From Alentia gelatinosa (lineage: Eukaryota > Annelida > Polychaeta > Phyllodocida > Polynoidae): DNA of 64,000 nucleotides. Below, one piece after another: positions 1-11,310 of this stretch. How positions within the stretch are numbered: the stretch's first letter is position 1; every line of letters begins with the position of its first letter. The DNA lies in NCBI GenBank assembly GCA_950022655.1, contig OX465583.1:64880306-64944305 (forward strand). Reading direction: 5' to 3'. The notes under the pieces are model-generated. The model made no database searches. It was not told the origin of the DNA and worked only from the letters and a program-made list of their open reading frames with translations. Both the position numbers and the translations under genes were made by a program.

Positions 1-1620
1 TATCTTAGTCTTAATTCAACCCTCTCCTATGCCCTTATGCAGTGAAATCAATCAACCAGATAAGGCAGTTTTCCTAACATTCCAGGAAATCCTTGGTTTC
101 ATTTTCAGTTTATAAAAGTATTCATTCTTGCATAAAACAAATGGGCCCCATTCACACTTATACATTCACACCAATAGACATTGGTTCAAACCTCACTATA
201 AACCCCAGCCCAATGCTCTGGCCAATAACGATGTGTTTCCCATATTTTCCCAGTCTCACGGAGGCAATAAGTCCCATATTCCAAAAATGTCCTTTTTTCA
301 TGACCCCCAATAACATCCCTGAAGAAACACATGACACTATTTCCTTTCATATTAGGTTAACAACTATATGGTTGCTTGATATTATATTCATCATTTAATC
401 TTTATAGATCCTATTGGTTATATATCATTATAGGAACAGCAGGATTAAAGCATAGTATCCTTTAATGATAGCTATTACACATGCAGAGGGACAATAATGC
501 GATACTGTCCTGACCAATGAGTAGTATATGATGGCAGTCTATTGAATTACAAAATGTTCACTTTCAGGCTAGATTTTCTTTTTTAGATGATGGCGATATT
601 TTTTTTTAGATGATGGCGATATGGTACTGACATCAATATACATTTTTTGAATTTCTCAAGTTTATTAGTAGTAGAGTGGCCATTCAATGATCACCTCCCT
701 GGACTGATTCTCTGTACCACATAGCTTTGTCAATTGTTTTAATAATGTCTGTTCCTTATTCTCTATACATAGGGAGCAGTTCTTCAATGGAAAGATTATG
801 TTACACTCCCAATAAGGATACTTCGATGGCAGTTCTATAAATGATGATATAAAACTATTTGACATCATGTCAATTGATCTCCACTTTAGTTACTATCGCT
901 CAGATGATTTCAACAGGTCCTTAAACATTTCTTATGCTACTGCCTTTTGGATTTGGGGGTCAAGGTTATTCCATACGGATGTGTCAGGGTACATTGGCGA
1001 TTACTTCTATGACTGTCCCTGAATCTAAACTCCTTAAATATAACTCTCAATATAGACCTGGCGAGGACCCTAGTAACAACCATTAATAAATATGAATTGA
1101 TACTTATATACATATATTTGCAATATCAGTGAAGTGCTCTTTTATATACATAGGGTAGCTGAATATAAGCATAACTATACTGAATACACGGATATCGTAG
1201 AAGTTACAGTGGACGACTCTGTACTTCGGATTATTATGTACCCATGCAGTATATTTGATAATTACGTACTGTTGCTTCCTATACAGTATAAATTGTGTAC
1301 TGAACCCCTGTGCATACACTTATCTTTTATTGACATTAATGTTTTACAAAATTTCATAGATATTACATACAATAATGGTCAGCCAATAAAAGGCTAATGG
1401 ATAACTTCTCAGCAGCGTGTGGACTTTCACGTCGATATATCTTCCATGCCAATATATGGTAAGATTCTATTAATTTTGGGTATATAATAACACATAACAA
1501 CCCACCATGCTTACGAATGCTACAAAACTCGATGGGAATTGATTTTTTACAGAACTCGGCCTGGGGCCTCGTACCATAAAAAACAACAATTCCTCATCTC
1601 GTGTTTGTAGCCTGTACAGC
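1..1620. other. Intergenic AT-rich stretch, no gene seen
   Basis: I see no coding region, RNA gene or recognisable transposon here. The only internal structure is a 19-bp direct duplication (unit TTTTAGATGATGGCGATAT) at 581-599 and 604-622. Short open frames occur on both strands at the level expected for AT-rich DNA. Confidence 0.6.
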
Positions 1621-1635
1621 ATGGTCAGGTCGTTC

Positions 1636-1666
1636 TATATAAATACCCACCACTGGTCATCATTCA
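1636..1666 (+). promoter_or_regulatory. Candidate TATA/Inr core promoter
   Basis: A consensus TATA box (TATATAAATA, 1636-1645) is followed exactly 30 bases later by an initiator-like TTCATCAC with its A at 1666. This spacing is what RNA polymerase II TATA/Inr promoters use. The sequence downstream changes from AT-rich to balanced composition and ends in a strong splice donor at 1847, so the site fits a transcription start for a short first exon. No transcript evidence is available. TATA-like words are common in this window, but few are followed by both an initiator and a donor. Confidence 0.4.
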
Positions 1667-1846
1667 TCACTATAACCTCCAGGGCTTGTGCGTGAGATCA
1701 ACCACGGGATCTTGGCCTCCTGGAACCTGCCCACGGGGTGACGTTCGCCAGCTTGAAATTAGGCACTCCAGGTCCGCCAAGACCCCAGTGGAGGGTCAGC
1801 GGCAAGATGGGACTGACGCTGACCAGAGCCCAAGACTGACCACCAG
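1666..1846 (+). other. Candidate non-coding first exon ending in a strong splice donor
   Basis: The 181-nt block between the predicted start (1666) and CCACCAG|GTGAGC (GT at 1847-1848) is more GC-rich than its flanks and has the size of a typical first exon. Its first ATG (1807-1809, context CAAGATGG, a good Kozak match) opens a frame of ten codons that stops at 1837-1839. The block would therefore be 5' UTR carrying a short upstream ORF, or part of a non-coding RNA. I cannot identify a downstream acceptor or a partner exon. This is inference from core promoter and splice motifs only. Confidence 0.3.
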
Positions 1847-1849
1847 GTG

Positions 1850-2229
1850 AGCCAAGGCCCCTCTTCTCAGCGAGTTTGCCCCTATCTACACTGAGCTACG
1901 ATATAGGTGTTGGTCTTGTTGAATCCCACATGGGATCACTTGGGTTGCGCCTCGATCCAGGTATTTTGTTCTATGTAGGCTCTAAAAGCAGTAATACTTG
2001 GTGAGAAATATTCATAGCTAAAAAAATTGATAATAAAAAGGTAGCTTTAAGTTAATTGTATTTAAGAAATATACTCCCAAAAGGAAATAAGAAAATTTGC
2101 TTCGAGACTATGACATAACATACTCCCCAAGCAGTACAAAAGATCTGGTAGGAGAGTAAAAAAAACAGGCCCCGCTAAAGCCTAATGGTTCGAGGCGGCC
2201 GCTTATTTTACCCACCGACCGGAGCTAAC
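1850..2229. other. No feature seen
   Basis: This would be intronic sequence if the candidate exon upstream is real. It is AT-rich after about 1980 and shows no reading frame or repeat that I can recognise. Confidence 0.5.
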
Positions 2230-2900
2230 TTTGTGTAGCTCTGTTGGCCAGTGTACTTCTCAGCCAGCTCTCCCGTGCGCATGCCTACACCACAATGACC
2301 TCTGCACCGGAAGTGACCCAAGCTCGATGCCGATCCTCACTTGCTCGTCATTGGGTCTGCTTCCGTTTCCGGTTTTGGGCCGGGTCGGCGGAGACATTAT
2401 AGATCCGGTCTGCGCGGCCATGTTTCATGCTGACCGGCGGCACGGTGCGGCGGGCGGTCCGGGGGACAGTGTGTCCGGCCGCCGCCGCCGCCGCCGCCGC
2501 CGCATTGACCACGGCGCCCCCGAGTGGGCGGCTGACCGCTGACCGGGAGCCTGATCCCCGCCGTCCGGCCGCCCCGCCCCGCCCCGCCCAGCCTACACTA
2601 CACCGCTCAGCCGCCGCTTGACCATTGATCTCCGTCCGGAGAAGGGCGCCCCGTCGGACCGCTCTCGGCCTCCTTGTCGGCAATTGGCAGATGTGATTGT
2701 GGGCTAAGCGAGGGCACGCGGAGCCGGGGAGCGGCCACCGGGTGGCTCCCGCGGGCCGCCCACCTCTGGCCGGGTCAGGCCCCGGTCAGTCCCGGTCAGC
2801 CCCCGTCCAGCGCCCCGTCCCCCTTTACAAGCCGCCACACCTCCTCCAGCGAGGCCCCCGACAAGCCCGGGGTCGACCTAATCGACATGCAGGGGACACA
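2230..2900. other. CpG-rich island with (GCC)n run
   Basis: A sharply GC-rich, CpG-dense block contains a perfect (GCC)n trinucleotide run at about 2478-2503 and repeated CCCCG and CCGGTCA motifs. Overlapping open frames occur on both strands, as expected when stop codons are depleted by high GC. None shows domain-like sequence. In animal genomes such islands often mark promoters or developmental regulatory regions. I see no TATA box or splice pair that would define an exon. Confidence 0.6.
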
Positions 2901-3415
2901 GGGGTCCTCCTGCGATCAGGAAAGGCAATTTGTATCCCTTTGTTTCCCGTCCCTCAGCCATCGTATTCCAATAGGTCGACCAGGACCCAGGTCTCCCTAT
3001 ACTCGTATGGTCTTATTTCACCACTCCGCACTGGGTAACTCAACGAACTTAGGCATATCACTATATTAGGCCATAACTGGAGTCGCTCCCATTGAAACCT
3101 GCATATTTGAGCGGGGATCGTGGGAGTAACCCGACCTTTAAGGACCACCACGGTGCAGCTTCCCCTCTCACACCCACGTAAGACCAGCCACACCAAGAGA
3201 ATCTATAATTCGATTACAAATTGATAAGTGCCTGGCAGAGGTGGCTTTTTCCAAAGCGGCCATGAATTTATTCATCTATTCAAGTGTCGATTCAGTGCAA
3301 GTTGGACATAAAACATGACCCGAACATAAAACATGGCCCACTGCCTCACAACGAACTCACCCATTTCTTCTACCTGACCAAACCTCGTGGTGGAGGCTAC
3401 ACCCAGGCCTATTCA

Positions 3416-3642
3416 GGGGCTTGTTTAATAATCTAGCATCGTACATGAAGACCCTTCCTGCACCTCGTACAAGGGTTATCGTTTAATGATAATATCTAAA
3501 TCCGTTCGCTATTTGAAACAGTATTAGCCGTTCATAAGGTCGTCCATAAGTGTTGAATAAAGTTGACCCACATCGTCCCTGGGTCTCTACGGCATGCAGA
3601 AAGGGGTCTACATGTAGGATCCTCGATTATTAAACGGGCCCC
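3416..3642. mobile_element. Foldback MITE, family E copy 1 (GGGGCCCGTTTAATAA ends)
   Basis: The left end (GGGGCTTGTTTAATAATC..., continuing to CATGAAGACCC) and the right end (GATTATTAAACGGGCCCC) form imperfect terminal inverted repeats of about 45 bp. The same ends and interior, including the words CAACACTTATGGACGACCTTA and TAAATA/TTCGCTAAG, recur in the opposite orientation at 24,432-24,640. With no coding capacity and about 227 bp in length it behaves as a non-autonomous DNA transposon. I could not settle a target-site duplication. Confidence 0.65.
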
Positions 3643-3749
3643 AGGTTCGTTGCCACTGTGCTCCTTCCAGTTTATTTCCCTAAAAATGGACTGGGCCTAG
3701 GATCAACTATGCCCATGGGGTCGAGGGGGGTGGGCGTAGTTCGGAGCGT
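3643..3749. other. Short unique stretch
   Basis: Unique sequence between a MITE and the candidate regulatory cluster. It becomes G-rich after 3715. No feature is seen. Confidence 0.4.
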
Positions 3750-3750
3750 G

Positions 3751-3863
3751 CCCACTAGAGGTCGCTGTGACTGCGCATGCGTGCCTGAGGGCGGGCGATA
3801 AAGGGGGGCCGGGTGTGGGTTATTACATCACGTTAGGGGGCGCTGGACATTATCCATGGCAAC
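3751..3863 (+). promoter_or_regulatory. Candidate regulatory cluster: CTCF-like, NRF-1-like and X-box-like motifs
   Basis: Within 113 bp there are four motif matches. CCCACTAGAGGTCGCTG (3751-3767) differs at one core position from the bilaterian CTCF consensus CCASYAGRKGGCRS. TGCGCATGCGTG (3772-3783) differs at one position from the NRF-1 palindrome. TAGGGGGCGCTGG (3834-3846) is a second CTCF-like core on the same strand. ATCCATGGCAAC (3852-3863) is an RFX X-box half-site arrangement. These factors are conserved in bilaterians. Their clustering in a GC-rich block suggests a promoter or insulator, but no transcript start is visible. Confidence 0.35.
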
Positions 3864-4094
3864 CGGGGGCCATGCTCCAACCATCAGCGTTTACAACAAA
3901 GGCGTTTATCACAGGCCTGCACCCCGCCCATCCATCTCCCTGAGTCCCTGCTCAGCACAGCAGGCCCGGACCCGCCTCATCTGAAACAACAACACCAACA
4001 CGCGCCCTATATCGGCCCTACACGCCCTGATGGAATCTGAGCAGAACTACCGGCTCTTTCCCCGTCCGACCGGTTATTTTATTATCCATCGTTT

Positions 4095-4790
4095 TATTAT
4101 CCATCGTTTACAATGTATACAAAGTCCCCATTGGAAGTGTATGGGGACTCACTGTTTCCCATTGTTTAAAACGTCAGGGGTTCGTTGCTCCTAGAAATAT
4201 GGGGAAAGCGTTGCTCCAGTAATATCGGATCGTGTCGTGTGGTAACGTTATTTTCATGTTGTATTGCTACTTTTTACAACACCACATTTTCAGTGACATA
4301 GGTTAAAGGTTAATTAGATTTTCAATTGAATATAGATGGCGACATAGTTATGATGCCATCTGCGAGGAATCTGGAGCAACGATTTTGACCTGGGGCTGCT
4401 ATTCTACGATCCGCAAAACACGGAGCAATGCTTTCCTGATACCATAATCATGGTATACGGATGTTATACAGGAAAATAGCCCCTTTGTACTATAGAGCAA
4501 AAATAGTCACTGTTGATTAATTTGATAAATATGGCAATTCCTTGGTTTAATGTACATGTACTTGACAAAATGGACTTCAATGGTTTCTTGGACAGGCAGC
4601 TCTGTAAACCACTCGAGGTTGACGTCGTAATACACTCGGTGACGCTCTTGTATTACAACATGTCAACAATCCCAACCTCCACAAAACCATCGACTATTAT
4701 CTATATCTCCCTGGTATTACAGTGTTTCTCATATATAATCCTACGGACAGGGTGTTCACAACACGCTACGTGTCAGGATACATTGTGTTG
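4095..4790 (+). repeat. Dispersed repeat family C, copy 1
   Basis: This block is shared in inverse orientation with 13,855-14,402. Common words include a ~20-bp segment around AAAGTCCCCATTG at the left, GTAAACCACTCGAGGTTGA in the middle, ACACTCGGTGACGCTCTTGT, and AAAACCATCGA near the right. The middle holds a stem with GTAATACA/TGTATTAC arms. A tandem pair of TTTTATTATCCATCG units sits at the left edge. The element has no coding capacity, and the two copies are strongly diverged. A TATATCTCCCTGGTATTACAG stretch on the right resembles module 1 of the double-hairpin elements described elsewhere. Confidence 0.55.
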
Positions 4791-5012
4791 ACTTTAGCGT
4801 AGACTTTCACCGAGGTCCGCGGTACATACAGTGAGGTGGGGGAGGGTTGAATTTAATCAATGGGAATCCATTATAGATGAGCAGCTCGCACTGCTCTCAG
4901 CTACTCGGGGGGTAAACTGCTCTTTTAGGGCGTCGATATTTCTTGCCTCGATCGGCGAGTGTAGACGGACGGAGATGGAATGGCCAGGGACGGAGGGAGG
5001 GAGGGAAGGTTA
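4791..5012. other. No feature seen
   Basis: Mixed-composition DNA with GGAGGGA-type G-rich runs at 4994-5008. I see no gene or repeat family member. Confidence 0.4.
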
Positions 5013-5216
5013 AGCATGTCCTAGACTGGCTCCAGTCCCTGCATCCTATGGCTACTCTCCTCGTTGAGATACAGGAGATTCTGTTCATAGTGGACAAGTC
5101 TTTGATTCATGGGCCAGTCAGACAAGGAAACATACTTTAATGAACTTTATTCTTATTGTGTTTAATCATTTAATGAATGTTCATAATCAAAGATTTGAGC
5201 AAGTCTAAGCATGTCC
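5013..5216 (+). mobile_element. Family A MITE, internally deleted copy with 9-bp TSD
   Basis: The element (5022-5207) starts TAGACTGGCTCCAGTC and ends GAGCAAGTCTA. It is flanked by perfect 9-bp duplications AGCATGTCC (5013-5021 and 5208-5216). At 186 bp it lacks the ~270-bp centre present in the 42.5, 47.1 and 33.9 kb copies but keeps both ends and the subterminal hairpin. It has no coding capacity. The terminal inverted repeat is itself a palindrome (ACTGG/CCAGT or ACTTG/CAAGT arms). A 9-bp duplication suggests a Mutator-like or related transposase acting in trans; this is inferred from TSD length only. Confidence 0.85.
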
Positions 5217-5484
5217 CTCAACGCCACCCTCCCTCAACAACTTCTATGGTGAATCAGTGGTCAGGGGCCTAGACTCCCCCCAACCCCCACTCCTCCTTCC
5301 TCCTCGCCAAATGGCACAGTGAAGTGCTAACGCGTCCGGTCTTAGTCCGACCCTTTGGCAGGATCAAACGGCCCTCTGAAAGCATGGGAGGGAGATGGGA
5401 GATGCTAATGGTGAGAGGAGAGTGAGATGTGGAGGGGTGGGCAGGTTGTGTGCGATGCGTGGTCATAGTGGGTTGACCTCATAT
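5217..5484. other. No feature seen
   Basis: Unique DNA with purine-rich runs around 5390-5450 (GGGAGGGAGATGGGAGAT). I see no gene. Confidence 0.4.
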
Positions 5485-5755
5485 TATCTCATCCCTGGTA
5501 TTTTTTGTTCCATAGGCTTAACATTGATACCTCGTTCTCCATCCCCCCGCAAGTATTACAGTCTATTCTCCATGGTCTATCATGTGTGGTATGTTATATC
5601 CAGAGTGTATTCTTTTAGTGTGTACAGGGGTGAGATGAATACAGGAAGTAACTCGTTTTGGTCAAAGTTGTCGTTCTCCAACTCGTTTGAGTGCTACATG
5701 ATATTCACTCTGCATCAAACTCATGGAGAATGAAAACTCTGATCAAAACATGTTG
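5485..5755 (+). mobile_element. Double-hairpin element, subfamily S4 (copy 1)
   Basis: Module 1 begins TATCTCATCCCTGGTA at 5485, carries the shared word CCATAGGCTTAACATTG, and closes with AGGGGTGAGATGAATACAGGA. Module 2 is an imperfect hairpin whose arms contain TCGTTTTGGTCAAAGTTGTC on the left and GACAAAACTCTGATCAAAAC-type sequence on the right. The same subfamily occurs inverted at 9,719-10,019. The arms differ completely from those of the other subfamilies while the module order and junction are kept. No coding capacity. Confidence 0.7.
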
Positions 5756-6284
5756 GTACCTTCTTTAGTACTCTAAAGACTTGAGCCATAACATGTATTC
5801 TCTATACCTACATGTATAGTACAAAAAAAAACATTAAAAAGGACAAGAACTACGACAAAAATAAGAAAAAACAAACCTACTAATCTAAAAAAACACAAAA
5901 CACGTGTACATCCTTCTATCATTGTGTCATACCAACAATCAGAGAATGAACTCTGACAGAATGTGGGTTTTTATTTTATTAGAGTTAAGATAGAAGAGGA
6001 AAAAGAGGGCACCCGTGACCATATAGGGCATGTGTACCCACTCGGTATAATCCAATAGTTTCGCCTGGTCCGTGATGCTGTGGGGTTGAATATACACGTG
6101 AGGTGCCCGCACGTGAGTGGGGGGAGGGGACCCAGGCCGGGGTTAAAAATGTCAGCGCAGGTGAGATGGAAAACATGGCATGTTAAGTTCACATATCCCT
6201 GACCCCGATCAATGAGTGAAAATTAACCCACACCTATCGTGGTGAATTCCCGTGTCGCTGTGTGAGTGAGGGGCCCTTATGTAT
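5756..6284. other. No gene seen; A-rich patch
   Basis: An A-rich stretch at 5821-5895 is followed by unique sequence. No reading frame or repeat family was recognised. Confidence 0.45.
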
Positions 6285-6670
6285 TATCTCACCCCTGGTA
6301 CAAGTGTAGCCATAGGAATAACATTAGAAAAAATATACTCAACGATCACCCCGGCAAAGTGACAATACTACGCCATGGTCGTGGAGTAGTAAATACGAGA
6401 TGAAGTCATAGGCAATTGACCAATCAGCGGCCAGGATTTCAGAGAGATGACAAGACAAGAAAAGAAATTTCAACTCCCCTAACTTTGAAAGGGGTGAGAT
6501 GAATCCAGAACCGCACACGAATAATAAAATAAACTATACTCCACTCGTTTGAAAGGGCCGTAATCGTCACTCGGCTTCGCATCGATGAAGATTTCTGCCC
6601 TTCCAAACTCGTGGAGTATTGTGTGTATTTATACGATTCTCTATGCAGTTCTGTATAAATATTCCACAGG
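6285..6670 (+). mobile_element. Double-hairpin element, subfamily S3 (copy 1)
   Basis: It starts TATCTCACCCCTGGTACAAG, with CCATAGGAATAACATTAG inside module 1. The inverse AAGGGGTGAGATGAATCC at about 6488-6505 joins module 2. The module 2 hairpin has arms around ATACTCCACTCGTTTG / CAAACTCGTGGAGTAT and apex CGGCTTCGCATCG, containing GCTTCGC at 6574-6580. A second copy at 36,241-36,895 aligns along its whole length but carries a nested insertion. Comparing the two copies defines the empty site used to delimit that insertion. Confidence 0.75.
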
Positions 6671-7560
6671 GTCAGATCCCCCCTCTCTTCTCGTCCCAGT
6701 GCAAATAGCTTAAACGAGTAGGTCGCGCCCAGAGATTCATTATTAAATTTGGAAACTGTGTAGAATCTACGTGTAGAGTAGGACATCAAACAGGGGCTGG
6801 TTTTCACACCGAGGTGCATGCTTTTGCAAGGCGGCGCGTTCTTATGCATTTTTAAAATCCATTTTCATTTACGAGGAGCGAATGGGACGGGTTTGGGGCT
6901 GTGTGTCGGAGCGAGGTGTGGAACGAGTTCCAAGTGGTGGTGATGAAGAAAGCTGTGTCGGCCTTAGGGGTGTGATTAATTCGGGGAGCATGTCACTGGG
7001 AACACGTGAAGCATGAGAAATGGCGGCAAGCATGCCCGATCATCTATCACACGTCGGCGTAATGTATTCTCCCGCCAATGTCTTTATCGCAATATGGTGA
7101 TGAGTCAGAGATTTCTGCTAAAGGGCACGGAAGTTGTCGAGGGTACGGCGGCCTCTTATCGAACATGCTCAGGGCTTGGACACAGGAGGTGGACGGGAGG
7201 TAGGCGGACGGGGGACGGGGGATGGGTCACCGGGGACAGGCGGGTGGACGGGCAGGCGGGCCGATGACCGAGACCTCCATGTGTATGGTCAGCGACCCCG
7301 ACCTCAACCCTGAACTTCAAAAAAATGTAACAAACATTATCGCTTTAAGAAGCTGGTTATACACCAAGCGAAAAATCGGGTTTTTTTTATACTCCGTATG
7401 CACCACACACTGTACACCTTGGTTCTGATGAAAATATCTAAAAGAAACTGGCTTCTTTTGGTGATCTATAACACTAGAAATTTTAACCAACCCCAGAATT
7501 AAAAAAAAAAAAACGCTCATAAAGGACAGGCGAAACTGGAGAGCAAACACCCAATGTGTA
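6671..7560. other. No gene seen
   Basis: Unique DNA with a G-rich patch at 7185-7262 (GGACGGG/GGCGGAC units) and an AP-1-like TGAGTCA near 7103. The reading frames are short and overlap on both strands. No repeat family was recognised. Confidence 0.45.
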
Positions 7561-7599
7561 CACTCTGTCATTTTCGGCGGAGAACCAGTCCATTTTTCC

Positions 7600-8020
7600 G
7601 TGTTTCAAAACGCGGCGGCGGCGGCTTTTATTCGTTAGTTGAGGGCGCGGCGGCGTGGCATCCCGCGCGCGGGGGTTTTAACCCCGGCCCTGACCTCCCC
7701 GGCCTGCCCGGCGCCCTTTGCCCCCGATTGAGGCGGGGTCCGTCGGCGGCTCGCCCGGCGCCACCTTTCATGTGGCCCCGCGGAGCAGGTCAGGTGCTGG
7801 AGGGCGCCCACCCTCCGTCGGGGCCTTTTCATGTTGCATTTTCAACGTCCAGGTAAGCTTGGTCAGGTGTTGGTTATTCCAGCCAAATTAGGCCCGATAA
7901 ATCATGGTTCGATAACATTGGTTCACAGCGTGCTCACGGAGGTTGCAGCGCCGGGGCTCGGTCCAGCATTGTGCCGGGCCCGACGAGCTTCTTCCGCCCG
8001 GACAAGTTTTCACTTAACTC
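7600..8020. other. CpG-rich island
   Basis: GC-rich and CpG-dense, with GGCGGCGGCGG at 7612-7624 and CCCCGG/GGCCCC runs. Frames are open on both strands, consistent with GC content alone. I see no splice pair bounding a coherent exon. It could be a promoter or enhancer island. Confidence 0.5.
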
Positions 8021-8860
8021 ATGTCTGTGAATAATGCGATACACTATCTCCTGTACCTTAGGTGGGGGTAATTTTTAGCCAACCTTTGATGAATTGGCTT
8101 CGACTATGGTGAACTGGCGAAATTGCAAAGAAAACTAACGCAGTTCACTGCGCTCGCAACAAGAGCGTCAGCTGGAAATGTGAAACTGGAGTCAGTAACA
8201 CAGACAGGGACGTGTTGTTGGGTTTATCCACCATGCATGTACGACCTACCCAAGTTGGGGGGTCAATGTATATGAATATAAATACGTAAATAACTTCAAT
8301 AAATCCTAGAGCTCATATTACCAGAAGTCTTATGGTGAGTCTAAATGGCAGAAATGACCATGGGACGGTTTTTTAATACCGCAATTAGATTTCGAATGTT
8401 AATATCTTACTGAACATATTTCCAAATTGTAGGACAACATTAATAGTAACATTACATATGATTGAATCAAAGATATAGCCCCCTATCACAGCCAGAATCT
8501 ATATAGATACCGTAGACACGGGATGAAATATACCATCTTAATTTCACATCTGAATCGGAGTATTCCCCGGCTCTCCCGTTTCTGTTCATATTATTATTTC
8601 TTTTAATAAAAATCTTAATTGTTGTCGATGGAGTGAAGGTTTTCCCCCCAAAAAAGGCGGGCTTCTCTTCCCCGGGGGATTAGGGGCCATTGCCTAATGA
8701 CGTCGGCGAGTGACAGGTAGGCGGCCCTTTGTTGTGACCGCCTACCAATTACCGGGGGCTTGACGCTAACCCCTGTGTCAAAACACCACTGCCCACTGTA
8801 TTGTTACAGCAAATAGACTACAAATGGCCGAATGTCCTCTAACCCCAGCACAGGACAGGC
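8021..8860. other. No gene seen
   Basis: AT-rich unique sequence. A 12-nt match to the 5' end of the miR-2/13 family lies at 8484-8495 but has no complementary arm nearby, so I do not call a miRNA. Confidence 0.5.
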
Positions 8861-9300
8861 CCTTTGGGGGCTCCTCGACGTGTCACTCGTCTATACTCTG
8901 CCCTGGGTATGTCCCACTTTGATATATCATGACCACAAAGGGTGAAGACTCGACCCCGCTGCCCTCCAGTGCCCTCCAGTGCCCTCCCGCGCCCCTCCCC
9001 ACCCCGCGACCCCGGCGTGAGAACCACCGGGCTCCTCTGTCCAGCGCCGACACTCCTTCCCGCCTGGAAAAAATGAGAAAGCGCGGGAGATGGTTTTGAT
9101 TTTTGTTTTTTTGAGATTTAAAAAAGAGGTACGGTGCGGAGAGGTTTCAAACGTGACAATACGTACGCGGGTGGTGGCCGTTGGCGACTGATGGGTCCGG
9201 GGTCGCGGTCTTCTCCTGGCAAACACCTCACCATCTCACCTCACACTGGGCAGGGGGTGGCGACGCGGATCGCTCAAGTTGTCAGGCTATCCCAGTCTTA
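8861..9300. other. Moderately GC-rich stretch with short GCCCTCCA tandem
   Basis: It contains three GCCCTCCAGT/GCCCTCCC units at about 8961-8990. The open frames on the minus strand are low-complexity Arg/Gly/Pro-rich and are not supported as coding. Confidence 0.35.
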
Positions 9301-9718
9301 GCAGGGGGCTATCTTTTCGTCAGCGGGTGGAGAGTACTCTAAACGCTCCCCAAGTCCCATCTCCTCTCTGTTTTTAAACGTGACATGTCCCCTTTTTCTC
9401 TGTATTACATAGGCACTGTATTTCTTCGTATATAACGTAGAAAACATGGCTTTGAAATGTATCTTTCTTTTATAGCATAATGAAATGATATATAATGAAA
9501 TGATATAGAAGGGAAAGATATATACCCATGATTGAATTACGGATTTTGTTATATAAAACTTCCACTGTGATCTTTGGTTAGCTGCATGAGGTCCATACAA
9601 TTCACTTCAGTTAACAGAAAAGTTTTAAATACACAGATGTATCGAGAGATACGTATGTCAATTTAGCCATGTTATGTATAAGTAATAACAATGTCTCATT
9701 TCTTCTTTTTTTATATAA

Positions 9719-10019
9719 GAAGAACCAAACAAGTTTTGGTCAAAGTCATCATTCTACATATGTTTGAGGCAGAGCAAAATGAACAATGTGAAGACGAGTT
9801 CATATTGTGTAGCATTCAAACGAGTTGGAGAATGACGACTTTGACAAAAAGGAGTCACTTTTTGTATTTATCTCAGTCCTGTATGCACTAACAGAACAGA
9901 AGACACTCTGGATATATGATTTCATAGACCATGGAGAACAGACTGTGATACTTTTAGGGACATGGAGAACAAGTTGCCATAGTTAAGACTATGGGGCAAA
10001 AATACCAGGAGTGAGATAA
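9719..10019 (-). mobile_element. Double-hairpin element, subfamily S4 (copy 2)
   Basis: Read on the minus strand, module 1 starts TTATCTCACTCCTGGTATTTT, carries CCCCATAGTCTTAACTATGG, and closes with CAGGACTGAGATAAATACA. Module 2 arms contain TTTTGGTCAAAGTC on one side and GACTTTGACAAAAA on the other, matching the 5.5-kb copy. Pairing between the outer and inner module 1 repeats is kept, including a changed CTCCTG/CAGGA pair. No coding capacity. Confidence 0.7.
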
Positions 10020-10494
10020 GATACTTGAACTTCTGTGTTTAATCATGTCTGTTTGCACATGTATGAAGGGGCATAACAGACCATAAGTCGACATGAGAAT
10101 ATCTGTCCCTCTAAAGAGAACGCAGAATTTGAATTTCATGTTTTACATAAAGGCCAGTTCATACACAGTGCAGAAACTATTCCTTTATATCTATATTATT
10201 ATATCTGGTGCTCGAGCTGACTCTCATTCTCAGACCTACACATGCTGCAATATTAGTGTACCGTATTCCACATCTATAAACATATTTCATTCAATACACG
10301 AAACACAAATCGATAATTAATATTTCAAAATATGAATTTACAGTTGATTAGTAATAGGAATTTTACTCACTACGGACTACATATGATCTACAAATTTGAT
10401 ACATTGTATATATGGAGAATATATAGATGTTTAGATGAGAGATACTAGGGCACAAGACAGACTTAATAGCAAACACTTGTATCTCCAAGTAGGG
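10020..10494. other. No feature seen
   Basis: AT-rich unique DNA. No gene or repeat family was recognised. Confidence 0.45.
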
Positions 10495-10825
<331 letters not shown>

Positions 10826-10959
10826 ATTGTAGTGTAGTAGTAGATCTATACACGAACCATGTAAAGACCTATACATGTTACAAAATCTGGAACCCATGAA
10901 ATCACTTGAATCGTAAGAAGGATCCATATCACGTAAGATGGGTATCCGATTGCATATGG

Positions 10960-11310
10960 CGGGTTGGTTAAGGCTGGGTTTAATTCCGCGGGTTTTCACG
11001 CCGGCCTCTCAGCGCATGCAGTGTGGCCTGGAGAGATCAATCTGTCCCGGTGAACCCCAGTCGACCGCAGATCGGCAAACACAGGCGCGGCTTCATCGGG
11101 GCTCCTTGAGAGGGGTTTATTTGCGGGCTCCGCGCCTCAATTAGGGGCGGCGGGGGCTGCTCTGTCTGCGGCCAACCACACCTTTTGCCGCGCACCGCCC
11201 CTTCAGGCCAGCCCCAGGCACGCGGGCGGCGCGTAACGCGTAATGCATGCACGCGCGGTGCACGCGGCAAAGACCCCTCCCTCACCTCTCCCCATTGACT
11301 GATCTTCACC
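10960..11310. other. CpG-rich island
   Basis: GC-rich, CpG-dense DNA with alternating GCGCGC-type purine-pyrimidine runs at 11220-11270. No coherent exon is seen. It could be a regulatory island. Confidence 0.45.

Noticed and set aside
8484..8495. TATCACAGCCAG, identical to the 5' end of the miR-2/miR-13 family
   Set aside because: The following bases diverge from family members and no complementary arm lies within 80 bases on either side, so there is no precursor hairpin.
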